A stretch of 64,000 nt of DNA from Ornithodoros turicata (GCF_037126465.1 NW_026999355.1:310001-374000), one strand, 5' to 3'. Positions 35,101 through 45,200 are shown, numbered from the stretch's first letter. Numbers and translations are program-made. The notes: generated by a model from the letters alone, not told the origin.

Positions 35101-37235
35101 ATCAATACCATTTTCGTAGATCTGCTCAAGTTTGTCAATGTTGGCCAAGGAGAAGAGCTTGTATCCATTCCGAGTTCCAACAGCCAAAGAACTACGCACA
35201 GAAGTCACATTACAGATTTTGGAAAACAGTCTGCATCATGCACAGGGACAATACGATAAGACACATACAAAATATTGTGTTACTACATCATCCAATAGTT
35301 ATGCAACACACTGCTATTACTAGTTCGTTCACTCTGGAATACTGCTTATCACCTCTTCGTTGAAAAGAAGCAGGTTTCTCAACTAGTCCAACAGCATAAT
35401 AACAGAAACCTCTGCTTAATCTGTGCTTATGATATCACCTCTCACAGGCTATGCACATAGAAATACAATCACTATATGTCTCACAAAAAACTTACCAAAA
35501 GTTCAAAACTGCTCATTTTCTGGACTCATTACCATGACTACGATTCCTTTCAGTTCCAAGTAGCAATGTAACTGACATAACATTTGACAGAAAAACACAT
35601 TTACAAAGAAAATCTCCCACAAAGGATAATGGGTGCTGAGGAAGGGTATACGTTCACTATAAAAATCTGCTGAAGCACATGGGACGAAACTTGCATGCTC
35701 AAATGAATCATTAGAACTCTGGCTTTTTTAAGGACAGGCAATGCAACAATTTGCAGTTTCCATTTTGATAATACCACACATACATCACGTAGTATCAGAC
35801 AAACAAATGCAACTCAAAGGGACTAATGTTTTCAACTACATTGTCAATCAAGAGCACACTTCTAACCTCGCAAGTTGCCTAAAAATATCTCATGCAGACA
35901 TATGAAGTCTGCAAGGTCATGATGCTGTCTTCTTTATGTTTGCATGGTGTAGGTTACGGTACACTTCCATGTTCTGTGTGTTGCAATCATTTCAAATGTA
36001 AACAACACACAGTTTGCGTATATTAGAACAATGACTGATGATTGATTTATGTAGGCAGAAGGATGTATCAATGAGTTTTATAAAGTTGTCACAGCATTAC
36101 AAACAAAGTTCAGGACAACAGTGGGACTGTCTTCTATGGATGTTTCGAGCTCACAACATAGACGATCAGAGAGTGATGCGCGCCCGACACTGCACTGCAC
36201 CCTCGTCGCGCGAGTCCTTTCATTCAGCCTCATTTTGGTTGGCATAATTTCTCGCCACGGATCAAAATAACTCTGCGAAATTCAACCGCGTCGCTAGCAT
36301 ATAGCACACGCAGTGCGCTGCAACATATGTGCAAAATACGGGCGCTGAACTTTCGTACGCAGAATTCTCGACACAATAGTATCTAAAAAGAAAAGCTATA
36401 AAATCACTCAAATTGCGATGTAGCGTCTAGCCCGTACTGTAAAGTTGCGGGTTGTATGCTCGCGTTTCTACGTATAATCATATCGCACTTGCTCGCGGTT
36501 AACTTGCTTAATGCAAAGCACTTCGGAAAAGTAGCAAACCGCCCCAGGCCCAGAACTATGATTGCACCTGCAATATGGTATTACGCAAGGATGCATTCCT
36601 TATTTGCTAGCCCTGCGCGTTCGCCAAGGATAACTGCAATGAAAGAGGTCGAGCGCAATACTTGGTATTAGTAAAAAAAAAAGTCGACCATATGGATGAT
36701 TATGTTGATGTCAGACAGCGAAGGCGATGACACATAGGCCACAAGAGGCAATGATGAGACGGGACACACAGTAACTATGCCAGGCAGCGAAATTCGCGCG
36801 CCCTTGGAGCTGTGCGTTGTCACCACACGACATAATAGCAAGAAAAAGCCAATTAAACAAACGCTGTAAGCGGAGATACAAACATAGATTACGCAATAAC
36901 ACGTAATCGATTCAGCTGACGCGCCCTTTACATGCATAGGCAGTCGATAAGGTTGTGACAGATAAGAAAATAAACACCAATAGTTCACGCCAGTCTCCGC
37001 TCTTACATGTTTTGTGCAGATGACTGAGATTAATCTATCAAGATTGCTCATGATCCTGGTTTAGGTGTCCACAGTATAAACAAAAGGAAGGATACACTTA
37101 CCTGCAATCCTGGTTAAAATTTACAAATACTCCACTAGCGGAGTCTCCCGCCTCGTTGGCGAGACTCATCAGTTCACTGACACCACACTTGACGCCCTTG
37201 CTGATGCTGTTCAAATTTGTTGCCAAACTCCGCAT
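17167..37235 (-). CDS. WIPI2: WIPI2/Atg18-type phosphoinositide-binding autophagy protein
   Basis: Twelve coding exons, all in phase, total 1368 nt (455 aa; human WIPI2 is about 454): 37102-37235, 35109-35191, 34135-34358, 31016-31153, 30007-30099, 25793-25863, 25624-25731, 24514-24681, 24346-24453, 21401-21474, 18253-18306, 17167-17279. The protein is a PROPPIN seven-bladed propeller. Landmarks in order: [68 protein letters not shown], the LYEFRRGMK motif (FRRG binds PI3P/PI(3,5)P2), [40 protein letters not shown]. The tail ends [17 protein letters not shown]2 recruits ATG16L1 to phagophores (family knowledge). The exon 12 acceptor could be at 17279 or 17282 (one codon difference). The exon 11 donor is GTCTGT. 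The long introns are full of transposons. MGRN1 and NOL11 lie to the left; a possible new gene lies upstream. Confidence 0.95.
19388..19728. mobile_element. MITE family B, copy 1 (WIPI2 intron 10)
   Basis: Imperfect inverted ends begin TGTATTCATACGAGTGATG (left) and are complemented by ...CGTGTGGATACAA (right). The interior is colinear with the copy at 23973-24317, sharing AGAATACTCCAG, CACGTGAGC, GAATATCC and GCTATGTGCACA-like blocks with many substitutions. Length is 341 bp with no coding potential. Confidence 0.7.
20074..20103. repeat. (AT)n microsatellite
   Basis: A run of alternating TA within WIPI2 intron 10. Confidence 0.9.
23973..24317. mobile_element. MITE family B, copy 2, beside WIPI2 exon 9
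   Basis: Ends are TGTATTCACATGAGTGACAT and the complementary ...TGTCACTCCTGTGAATACA, cleaner than in copy 1. The interior aligns with 19388-19728. Its right end is only 28 bases from the splice donor edge of WIPI2 exon 9 (exon edge 24346). Confidence 0.75.
24809..24880 (-). repeat. tRNA-like sequence, probably a tRNA-derived SINE head
   Basis: On the minus strand, 72 bases can be folded with a wobble-containing acceptor stem (GCTAGCA against TGCTGGT) and a perfect T arm (GTGGG-TTCAAAT-CCCAC). An A-box-like TGGTGTAACGGGTAGCA is present. The anticodon stem pairs poorly; the seven-base loop CTGGGAA would give GGG (Pro). The weak anticodon stem argues for a SINE or tRNA pseudogene rather than a working tRNA. 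It lies in WIPI2 intron 7. Confidence 0.55.
26545..28078 (+). pseudogene. pogo/Tigger (JRK-like) transposase, intact but for one frameshift
   Basis: Two overlapping frames (26545-27296 and 27167-28078) together cover a full-length Tigger transposase of about 510 aa. A single missing base near 27148, in the KKAKR region, breaks the frame. N-terminal: psq-type helix-turn-helix ([36 protein letters not shown]), then the CENP-B/Tc5 DNA-binding domain ([14 protein letters not shown]). DDE core: [14 protein letters not shown] (first D), [10 protein letters not shown] (second D), [13 protein letters not shown] (third D). The end, [10 protein letters not shown], fits the PCNA-interacting PIP-box pattern known in pogo transposases. 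It lies in WIPI2 intron 5, antisense to the gene. An assembly error could also explain one missing base. Confidence 0.88.
28264..28346 (+). repeat. right terminus of the Tigger element
   Basis: The stretch ends GTTCGAATTAACGAGGTTCG then ACTG and TA, the usual pogo/Tigger terminus at a TA target. The matching left terminus was not found upstream of 26545, so the left end is lost or diverged. Confidence 0.7.
28365..28456 (+). repeat. second, different pogo-type terminus
   Basis: It reads ...TTTGAATTAAGAGAGTCC, AAATTAGTGGGGTCAC, ACTGTA. It resembles the adjacent Tigger end in layout but not in detail, so it is the end of a related family. Confidence 0.6.
28502..29583. mobile_element. 1.1-kb TIR element with nested MITE
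   Basis: The left end reads TACAGTATTTACTCGCATA and the right end, read inverted, TCACCGTATTTACTCGCATA. The interior shows GCGTCATAAAA repeats near 28640 but no transposase, so it is non-autonomous. The MITE at 29248-29427 has inserted into it. It lies in WIPI2 intron 5. Confidence 0.65.
29248..29427. mobile_element. 180-bp mariner/pogo-type MITE
   Basis: Inverted ends TACAGTCAAACTCCTTTATA and ...TAAAGGAATTTGACTGTA, with TA at both edges. Two internal copies of TTTTTAACGAAAATACC are present. It is nested in the 28502-29583 element. Confidence 0.8.
29625..29789 (+). pseudogene. hAT transposase C-terminal (dimerisation) fragment
   Basis: The open frame gives [19 protein letters not shown], then [15 protein letters not shown], the conserved hATC dimerisation block. 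It begins in the middle of a domain, with no upstream transposase in the neighbourhood, and ends in a stop. It is a fragment only. Confidence 0.7.
31225..31720. mobile_element. TIR element (about 500 bp) in WIPI2 intron 3
   Basis: Inverted termini TACCGCATTTTCTGGTGTAT and the complement of TACCGTATTTTCCGGTGTGT. Sub-terminal AACGCGCACC-type blocks recur near both ends. No coding content; the target duplication was not resolved. Confidence 0.75.
31869..32083. mobile_element. mariner-type MITE with an internal palindrome
   Basis: Inverted ends CAGGGTGTTCAAAATTAAGC and its complement, with TA at each edge. At the centre a second inverted repeat, GTAAGAAACAGGTGCT and its complement, is separated by 11 bases. 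About 215 bp, no ORF. WIPI2 intron 3. Confidence 0.85.
33490..33666. repeat. palindromic element with GGTTRGTTGG head, copy 1
   Basis: The head TTGGGTTAGTTGG is followed by AGCATACTGCAATATTTGG, which returns inverted as CCAAATATTGCAGTATGCT at the right edge and again, direct, in the middle (about 33590). It lies in WIPI2 intron 3. A second element with the same head is at 53438-53539. Confidence 0.6.
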
Positions 37236-37420
37236 TAGTTGCAATACATCTTCCCGATAACAAACAACACCGTTCCCGACCCTTTGTCGGTCAGCTGAGC
37301 GAAGTGAGCTGAGGGGCTGAGGCTACGCTACGCAGGAAATCCTCGGTCTCTGTTTCTGTGCGCGAGCATACATTGTTGCTTGTCGATTGGCTACGGAACG
37401 TAATGCGTCACTTCCGGTGG
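37236..37420 (-). promoter_or_regulatory. WIPI2 proximal promoter with ETS/CRE-like block
   Basis: Read on the minus strand, 37403-37416 is CGGAAGTGACGCAT: an ETS-type GGAAGT directly abutting a CRE-half-site-like TGACG. It lies 168 bp upstream of the WIPI2 start codon. No TATA box was seen. The same 14-mer occurs at 41773-41786. Confidence 0.5.
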
Positions 37421-39291
37421 TGTGATGTTGGCAAGTGCCTCCTTTCGCTATCTTGCGTTACAGCGTTTTTCCGTGAGATAGCGAAGCAAGCGTTACGAGT
37501 TTTCACTTGGCTCACTTTCATTTCGTGAATTTCCGAAATAAATAAATTACAAGTTCGCATAAGGACCTCCGAAAGTCATGAAGAAAGATAATATGCATTG
37601 GTCCCCTCTATGTGCTTTGCTCGTCGACAGCGAAATGTCTGCTAAAAGTAAAGAGCGCTGTGCGCCCTAACATTTATTTTTTTTTTTTCTATTAGTTTGC
37701 GCGTGTAAATATACCGCATGTACATATGCTGCAGCTACGTCAGTGAATGCATGAGACGCTTAGTTAATCACATGAAAATTTCACATTATTACAAATAGTG
37801 AAAATTAGGTGAGGGGTATACGTTTTGAATTTGAGCGCTGGCATGGCGCTCAGGGAAGCGTGCAGTCCGTAGAGAACTGTGTCGACAGTTTGTTTGGTAG
37901 CGTCCTTGGAAGACCCATGCGAGCATCCGAGGCCATTATCGCATTCGAAATTTTGATTTACTGCGAACCGCTTCAGTTAACGGGGGGGGGGGGGAGAAAA
38001 GTGAGGGCGGGCACGTTGTAAGAGCTTTATACGCATCATTGCCGGCATGTGCCTGAAGCTAAAAAACCAATGCCTCCCCACCTTTGTAGTGTGCACCGTT
38101 CACAAAGGCAGGGGGGGGGGGAGAGCTCGTCAAACATTTCGAGGGGTGTTGAAGGGGTTGTGAAACCATATTTCTAAACTTTTGAAATAACGTTGTCAAC
38201 ATTGATTTATGTCCGCTACCCATGCACATCGAAACGTTCGTCTCTGCGATCCCGCGCATACGATACGAAATTGTTGCACTCCGAAGGCCACGCGCTGGGT
38301 GTGTTGGCTGGGTGAGCTCCTCCGTCGCTCTCAACTATTCACCTGCTGTCCCGCTTTTTGAGTGACGTTTCATAGTGGGGAAAGGAAGTGCATACTTTTT
38401 CCCCTTTCCATGATGACGCAGGCGGTTATAAGGGAGCCGGCCACCGGAGAACGACCTTCGTTATGGTGACCTCCGGGAGCTTGAGTATGGTTTGGGCACG
38501 TGTGCCTAAAATGTCACTTCTCGTATGTCTGCCGACGCCTCTCAGCGCTGTTCGGCGCCACCGTCAGCGGTGGCTTAAAAAAATCACATAGACGAGTTCA
38601 GAAAATCCCAGAGTTCTGGCGTCGCTTTGAACTATGGGAGTTTACTAATACGAAAGAAACGGATGGCCTCCAAACTGTTCCAATTTCTCCCCTATCGGTC
38701 CACTGTCCACGCCATGTCAAGGTCAGCGAAAGCGAAATGTGAAGGATTATTCTTCGTTGCCCCGCTCAGCAAGCGCCCAGAATGCAATGCGTGCGCAAAG
38801 AGCACTGGAATTTTCTCAGGTCGTGTATTGCAAGAAAAGGGTGGAAGAAAGTGTAAATTTTACGTAGAATTCTGGTGCCACCAGTATTTTGTGAGTGTGG
38901 TGTACGTATGGGCATATTTTTGACTACTACGAGACATTTTTTGAGAGAGACAGCCACATTTTTGTTGTGCTGAAAGCAAGCAAAAACTTCCGTAACCGCT
39001 AACTGGATATGGGGGAACAAGGAAAATCGTTATATATTTTTATCGTTCGCGCGCTGCTAGCCGTGAAAGTATTTATCTATGCGTAACGCTCGTCAAGCAA
39101 CAGTGGAATTCGATCAGTTTTACAGCTCCACTAAACAGCTAATCGCATTATAGACAATAGGTTAAAATAAAAACGCAGTATTTGACAGGAAGGAATGTGA
39201 GACACGTTATTGGTTATGCCATGCAGAGACACGGGTTAATTGGAAAGAAGCACCTCCTCACCGTTACAAATGTATCACGGCCCAATACACT
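37421..39291. other. upstream intergenic DNA without recognised genes
   Basis: It contains poly-T at 37678, poly-G runs at 37982 and 38112, and short open frames of no recognisable family. No element with paired ends was seen. Confidence 0.4.
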
Positions 39292-40241
39292 TGTGGCAGC
39301 CCGTGGACGACGATGACAACGATACGTGCCTCTGCTGGCGCGCGCCACTGCACCTGCCAGCCAGTTCTACCGGGACGGTCCTAGTGTGAGGCCACGTCCA
39401 TCTGCCCGCTGGGACATTACATCATCGCCGGTCAGGACTCATGTAGGGGAACACCACCTCCTTTACATTTGGTGACCCGAACAACGAACACCATGTTCGG
39501 TGTAATTCGGCCATGCAACATCCTAAATTTTTCGGCAAACCAGCAGCGAACAACTCTCTATATATTCCCCCCCCCCAGGCTAGGCGCACCGGGACCACTG
39601 TTCCACCGGAGACCCGCAGGGAGACCACAGTAAGCTGACTTCCCGGCCTCCACCTGCTTCATGATGGACCTCCCCGGCACTTCTGTGGCGGCAACCGGCA
39701 TTCACGCTGTCGTACCGGTCGCGGTACTGTCGCCCACTCAGCAACGCACTCACCCAGCAACAATGAGCACTCCGCAACTCACTCACTCAGCAACAATCAA
39801 CGCTCGGCAGCAATCACTCAGCAAGCACTCAGCGCACTCAACAACCACTCAAGCACCCAACCAATGGGAATTCACATCCCATCACTGGAACCCGCCCGGA
39901 TCGCAGCGCTGTTGTTCCCGCCATCCCGCTGCTGCTGCATCAACAGCCACAAGCACAAGCCATGTGCCCAGTCGTCCACCATCTACGAGCCGTCATCATT
40001 CTCCTCTTCATGGTATCGACGCGAACCTCAACCGCATGCACCGCTCCGCGTCTGAGGGGGGGAGTGATGTGGCGGCCCGTGGACGACGATGACAACGACG
40101 TGCCTCTGCTGGCGCGCGCCACTGTGCCTGCCAGCCAGTTCTACCAGCACCGTCCTAGTGTGAGGCCACGTCCATCTGCCCGCTGGGACATTCCATCAAC
40201 GCCGGTCAGGACTCATGTAGGGGAACACCACCTCCTCTACA
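39292..40241 (+). mobile_element. short non-autonomous LTR element (TRIM-like)
   Basis: Two LTRs, 39292-39467 and 40068-40241, are about 95% alike by eye. Both begin TGTGGC and end TACA. The flanks carry CACT on each side (39288-39291 and 40242-40245), a 4-bp target duplication. A primer-binding-site-like TGGTGACCCGAAC starts 2 bases after the left LTR, and a purine tract GAGGGGGGGAG precedes the right LTR. The 600-bp interior has one open frame (39661-40092) rich in Ser, Thr, His and Gln and no gag or pol domain. Confidence 0.85.
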
Positions 40242-40952
40242 CACTCAACGAATGTGCCCCAGCAACTTGTATTTCGGCATATGCTCTGGCCATTTTGTTA
40301 ACAAAGACTGTTGTGCTCTGGCCTCCCTTCAAAAATGCGTACCCGGTGGAGGGGACTAAAAAGGTGGACCTTAGTGGACCTAGTGACTCTAAGTGGACCG
40401 TGTGTCGGAGTGTGGCCGAACGCTGGCGGGCACACTACAGTTCCTGGATTTTTTTCCCTGTTGTTGATGTTCGAGGCGTTTATTTCAACAAACACGCACA
40501 TAATGACAAACATGTGGTAGTTAACTTATGTAATATGTTTGGCGATAAATATGTACTTTCCGTTTATATCAGCGAGGCGTCGTCATCTCAGATATGTATT
40601 AAATTAAAAGTAAGTAAGCGCAAGTTAATATTAAATTTTAAGTCAGAAGTATTTGTGACGTCCAATTTGTGTCCAGATATCCACTAAAATACCTTGCGGG
40701 GACATATCCTGAATGACAAAAGACGGTTAAAATGTATATGTCACGGACGTCCTGTAGATGTAAGTTGAATCCTCACGAACCTCCAGCAGATATCCAAATA
40801 TCCGGAATTAGATATCACATAGATATTGCCTGGATGTAAATGGTTTACTGGGATAGCGGGAGAAGCTGAGGAGCGCTTGACGTCAGGTTCCTCCAGCTCC
40901 ATGGGCGGCTGCTAAGTGAACGGAATAAACACGGCGAATTCCGAACAACCCC
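40242..40952. other. non-coding stretch between the LTR element and the putative gene
   Basis: An open frame runs to 40687 but looks like translated non-coding DNA. Repeated GATATCC/TCCGGA-type motifs near 40675-40850 suggest a transposon terminus, but no partner end was resolved. Confidence 0.3.
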
Positions 40953-41683
40953 TCAAAATGTTCGAATCGACGACATCTCCTTTGAGAGATTGGTTCGTAC
41001 CCGTTGTTCTTCTTCTTTTATTTCTTCTTCTTTTTTAAATGCGCAGGGGGAGTCAAACGTACGCCGAAATGCCAGGTGGAGGTGATGATTTGTGTCCTCC
41101 ATATCCGTGAAAATACAGAAGGGACCACTCCTTAATTCATTCAGTCTGAAGTACTTCGCTGACAATAAAACGCTAATGAGCACCTCTGGATTTGTTTTGA
41201 AGTATTCGTCAACAAACTGTTCCGCACACCACTTGTCTTGTTTCAGCCGTCTCCAAGTAGGCCTAGGCGGATTTTAAGTTTTCGTCTTTCGTAAACAATT
41301 GAAATATGACAGTCATCGAAAAAGCCCGACATCGACGGGGTCTGAATTACGCATCTCGATATCACCAAGTCGAGCACCAATGACCACGGAAACAACGAGT
41401 AAAGCGTTTTGGTTGTGAAGCATATTCTGGCCGAACGCAAGGCGAGACAGCTAGCAATGTGAGCAGCAAGTCTCTCACCCCCAGAGGGAATGAGGTCGTC
41501 TTCCTTCGGAAGGATTTTGGGGGCCAGCTTCGGTAGGGTTGTGTTTGTATTAACATCAGTTGATGTGTTTGTGCTGTCTGTCAGTGTGTCGTTCGTCCAA
41601 GAAGCACTCTGTCCTCGCGTTGCCGAAAGGAGGTCGACGACACGCTGTAGCACAGTCAGGAAACACTTCACTAGCATGTACAT
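40953..41683 (-). CDS. possible unrecognised spliced gene (two exons)
   Basis: Exon 1 begins with ATG at 41683 (MYMLVKCFLTVLQRVVDLL, a hydrophobic/amphipathic start), then a Thr/Asn-rich linker and PKILPKEDDLIPSGG. It ends at a good donor, GG|GTGAGA (exon edge 41479). A second protein-like block at about 41215-40953 carries KWCAEQFVDEYFKTN, VLLSAKYFRLNELRSGPF and a Lys/Glu-rich tail to a TGA. An in-phase acceptor exists (ACAAG|AC near 41238) but has a poor pyrimidine tract, so the join is uncertain and a middle exon is possible. I do not recognise the family. The ETS/CRE-like block 90 bp upstream of the ATG, shared with the WIPI2 promoter, supports a real promoter. Confidence 0.4.
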
Positions 41684-41772
41684 TTTGTCTTTTTTTGCCG
41701 CGAAAATCAACGTCCGATCGTAAAACAACCGTGAAATGAACGTCAGGAACTCCAACAGAAGGAACAATTAAT

Positions 41773-41786
41773 ATGCGTCACTTCCG
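41773..41786 (-). promoter_or_regulatory. ETS/CRE-like composite site upstream of the putative gene
   Basis: Minus-strand CGGAAGTGACGCAT, identical over 14 bases to the site in the WIPI2 promoter. It is 90 bp upstream of the ATG at 41683 and next to GC-rich DNA (GGCGGCGCGGCGGCG). Confidence 0.4.
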
Positions 41787-42390
41787 TGGTCTGCTACGGC
41801 GGCGCGGCGGCGCTCACGAGGGGCTATGAGCGCTCTGCAGCCAAATTTTATATTGCGATTATAGCGGCATTTCAACGAATATATCTCAATCGAATTCCGC
41901 ATTTTTTTTTTTTTTTGGTACACACCGCAGCATGAGGTAAGCAGCTTAGCAGCTTATTTTCGTTCCCGTCGTCGTTTAAAACACCGCCCAAATGAGGAAT
42001 CTGGGATTGCGTATTGAATCAATGGACTATACGACAGGGGTAGGGAACCCGCGGGCCGCATGCGGACCAGTTGCGCTGCTGTTGCGACACAGCGCAAACC
42101 ACGCGCGCGACAAAAATTCCGGTGCTCACGAGGGGTTGTTGGTTATCGGCCTGAGGAGAGGTTATCCAAGACTTGGCAGAAGGCACGGCACGGCAAGCGA
42201 ATTCCCGAGGCAAAAGTGCGTGCTCTGTGTTGACCATAACTTTGTGAATGCAACAAGCCATGGAAGTGCGAGCTTCAGTACATTACGCTTAAAATGTAAT
42301 AGTTACAGCAATTGTCAGCTTGTTCGGCCACTTAATAATTGCGCCAGGCCAACTTAGACTTCCTGTGAAATGTTTGTTTTTAATTTCGCG

Positions 42391-42662
42391 TTAGCGCCTC
42401 GAAGCAACTGTGGCTATGAGCGGCGTACGGACGTGGACAGATGGAGAGAGGACAGCAGGAAGGAGTGGGGGACAGGAGGTTAGTATGCGTCCTGGGCCGA
42501 CTTCAGGGGGAACAGTGCCTACATTTGTCTGGAAAGTATTCAGAAAACCCAGGGAAAACCTCAGACAACCACAGCCGGTGACAGGATTCGAACCCGTGTC
42601 ACCTCCCAGTCTCGGCGTGGAAACCGATCATCCTAAGCACTATGCCACGGGAGCTGGTGAAA
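42391..42662 (-). repeat. family A SINE copy, minus orientation
   Basis: Its head, read on the minus strand, has an A-box-like TGGCATAGTGCTTAGG and a B-box-like CGGGTTCGAATCC. The body matches the other family A copies. It is the best preserved tRNA-like head in the window. Confidence 0.8.
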
Positions 42663-42769
42663 TGGTTTCAAATATGCTCTGCGACCCCTGGAAAAATCGA
42701 GGAAGGGGGGATGAAATGTGGCCCTTACGATTGCAAAGGTTCCCGACCCCTGGACTACGACGTAGTGAT

Positions 42770-42880
42770 GCAAAACTATCGATAGTCGTATGAGAATCGA
42801 ACTATCGATAGTAAGAAAACTATAGTCGACTGTCGATAGTAAGAAAACTCTCGATAGCCGGCTATCGGAAAACTATACTA
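42770..42880. repeat. cluster of CTATCGATAG-type palindromes
   Basis: AACTATCGATAGT-like palindromes occur at least three times with AAGAAAACT spacers, between two inverted SINE copies. The stretch begins TAGTGATGCAAAACTATCGA, which resembles a hAT terminus. Confidence 0.5.
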
Positions 42881-42883
42881 GCC

Positions 42884-43136
42884 CGCTCGTTGGTGGTAGC
42901 TAAGGTCGTGCTGAAGACTGGGAGGTGGTGTGTTCGAATCCTACCACCGGCTGTGCTGTCTGAGATTTTCCCTGGGTTTCCCGAAGTCTTTCCAGAAGAA
43001 TGTCGGCACAGTACCCCTTGAAGTCGGCCCAGGACCCATACTAACCCCCTGTCCCCCACTCCTTCCTGCTGTACTCTCTCCATCTATCCGCATCTGTACG
43101 CCGCTCATAGCCACAGTTGCTTCGCGGCACTAACAA
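42884..43136 (+). repeat. family A SINE copy, plus orientation
   Basis: Head GTTGGTGGTAGCTAAGG (A-box-like) and GTGTTCGAATCC (B box), then the family body, ending in CGGCACTAACAATAAAATAA and an AT microsatellite tail. With the copy at 42391-42662 it forms an inverted pair. Confidence 0.8.
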
Positions 43137-43140
43137 TAAA

Positions 43141-43143
43141 ATA

Positions 43144-43174
<31 letters not shown>

Positions 43175-43305
43175 GTTTTTATTTTTATTATATATATATA
43201 TATATATAGGTATTCAATAAAGTTTTCGTAAAATTTTTCGTGGTCAACCGCATTCGTTTATTTCAACTTATATATATATATATATATAATAAAAATAAAA
43301 ACTAT
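43141..43305. repeat. AT microsatellites forming an inverted pair
   Basis: (AT)n at 43143-43210 and 43269-43290. ATAGTTTTTATTTTTATTAT on the left returns inverted on the right, with about 70 bases between. It directly follows the SINE. Confidence 0.8.
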
Positions 43306-43897
43306 GGGGGAGAAGATAAAAGCACAAGTTTTACCGTGCAACTCAGAGCAGCTTTCCCTCCGACGCTGACCTAGAGATCGCTTCTAAACTCGTGTAAGCG
43401 AACGAAAACCAAATTTTAGGGGCCGTTAGGCTTAGCAGGGTAGACACCACGGAACACCACGTTGGTTAGTTTATTATTAGGTTAGTCAAGTTCGGTGTTT
43501 GTATTTTTATGTCCAGGTCAGTCGAAGTTTGCTGTTGGCAGTTTCCCGCGCGCGATTGTGCATTTTATGGTCAAATAACATTAAATTCCTGTAGTTTGTT
43601 TTGCGGCGGAGTTTCGATTACTTTATTTCGAGGTACACCCGCTCTTCGCTCCCTTTTTGCTTTCATGCAAGCCACTGGACTCCTCGACGGGCTCTAAACA
43701 GAACTCAGACCTGTCCTCGCCTTCGCGTTCACCATAATTCATCCTCTCACATTAACCTCTGTGAAGTGGGGTACGGTCCTGTGGCTACCACGGGGAAACA
43801 TCCCATGTTGTCATCACTTCTCCTTAATTTAATTTATTGTTGCTGTTGTTGCATCATCACTTCTCCTTCATTTATTGTTGTTGTTGTATCATCGTAT

Positions 43898-43921
43898 ATT
43901 TATGTGTGTGTGTGTGTGTGT
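43898..43921. repeat. (TG)n microsatellite
   Basis: A short run of alternating TG in otherwise unannotated DNA. Confidence 0.9.
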
Positions 43922-44000
43922 AAGAGGCGGAACATAATTTCTGCGAAATAAATTTGGTTTGTGTCATGAAGTCTAACCCCAAGGAAGTATAAGTGGTCAG

Positions 44001-44540
44001 TTGACAAAATATGTTACGACGGTAAGCTCATCTCAGAACCCACGGAAGCAGAATACTTTTAATGAATTCCTACAAACGGTTTATACACCGCGCTGTGAAG
44101 AGCTGGTTGTGCCAGTTACGTGTAATATGAGTAGCGCAATAGATCTTACGAGACAAGCTATCTTAAATCTGCTTTCAAATATATGGGAACACTAAAAAAA
44201 TCTTCGGGGCCTGACCCAATAACAAACGAGTTTTTGCGGAGGTGATGTGATGTGACATAATAAAGAGAAAAATGAAGATGTGAGTTTCGACGAAGTCGAA
44301 CTGGCTACTCCAATACACTTACACACAGAAATGTGCGGAGGTATGCTAATATTATTCCATGCATACTTTCCTCTTGTAATGTATGAAAAATCGCTGTGCG
44401 AATTGTGAACTGCCACATGACTGGAAGCAGGCTAAGGTGATACCTACCTATAAATCTGGCAATAATGAGGATATAAAAATTATAGGCCCATATCGTTAAC
44501 GAGCCAGTCCTGTAAATTTCTTGAGCACGTTATAACTTGT
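44001..44540 (+). pseudogene. non-LTR retrotransposon (LINE) reverse transcriptase relic
   Basis: Broken frames give FNEFLQTVYTP, a GPDPITNEFLRR-like block, and LPHDWKQAKVIPTYKSG followed by a YRPIS-like stretch and KFLEHVI. These are the fingers-region motifs of jockey/CR1-type reverse transcriptases. Several frameshifts and stops are present; the YADD catalytic motif and the endonuclease are absent. Confidence 0.7.
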
Positions 44541-45200
44541 AGGGTTCCGTGTTTTCGGTTTTAATCGAAAAACACCGAAAAACAAACGCCGGTTAAATTT
44601 TCCCTCATTCGGTTTTAATCGAAAAACATCGAATACAGAGGAACATTCCAGGAGCCATGACAGATAAATGGCTGTCCAGCTTAAGACTTCAACATGCCAA
44701 GCAAGCTTTCCTTTATTACTCTTCTTTTCTTGGTATCTGCTATGGATGGATTACCTGCGGCTACATTGAGTGTTCCAGGGTCAATCCCTTTGTCCCGGAT
44801 CGGGTGCGCTGGTCGGAATCTCATTCTTCTGACATTGTAGGTGCCCCAACGCGCTTGTGAACCTTTTAGAGACGTGACGTCAAGTAGAATCTCGGTCACC
44901 GGTCTTTAGTTGTTTAGTGGAGAGGTTACGACAGTACATACTCTCCACTTTCCACGTACGGTGTCGGTGGTCCTGTCTTTCCGCGGCACCCGAGATGGGA
45001 AGAAAAAGGAAGAGGGCCTCGGGGACTGCGTTTGCGAAAATCAAGATTTCGAACTCTCAGGCAAGGAAGATGTTGTCGTATGCAAGCATTGTCACGTGAC
45101 AGCTAATGTGGGCTGTGGTAGAGGTGCGGCGCGCATATCGGAGCACGTCCAATCGCGGCGCCGCGTAAATCTGAATAATCCTCGTAATGAACAAAGGTGA
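44541..45200 (+). pseudogene. hAT-type end plus CGGBP1/BED-like zinc-finger fragment
   Basis: The left part begins TAGGGTTCCGTGTTTTCGG and repeats TCGGTTTTAATCGAAAAAC, similar to the hAT MITE end at 1188. From the ATG at 44995 one frame gives MGRKRKRASGTAFAKIKIS; a second frame then gives VVVCKHCHVT and RISEHVQSRRRV to 45200. This resembles the N-terminal zinc-binding region of CGGBP1-like proteins of hAT origin, but the frame changes and the last His/Lys-His of the finger is not evident. It is probably a relic. Confidence 0.4.

Noticed and set aside
38059..38923. ORFs in the GC-richer stretch right of WIPI2 as a divergent gene
   Set aside because: No conserved motif, unstable frames and no splice logic.
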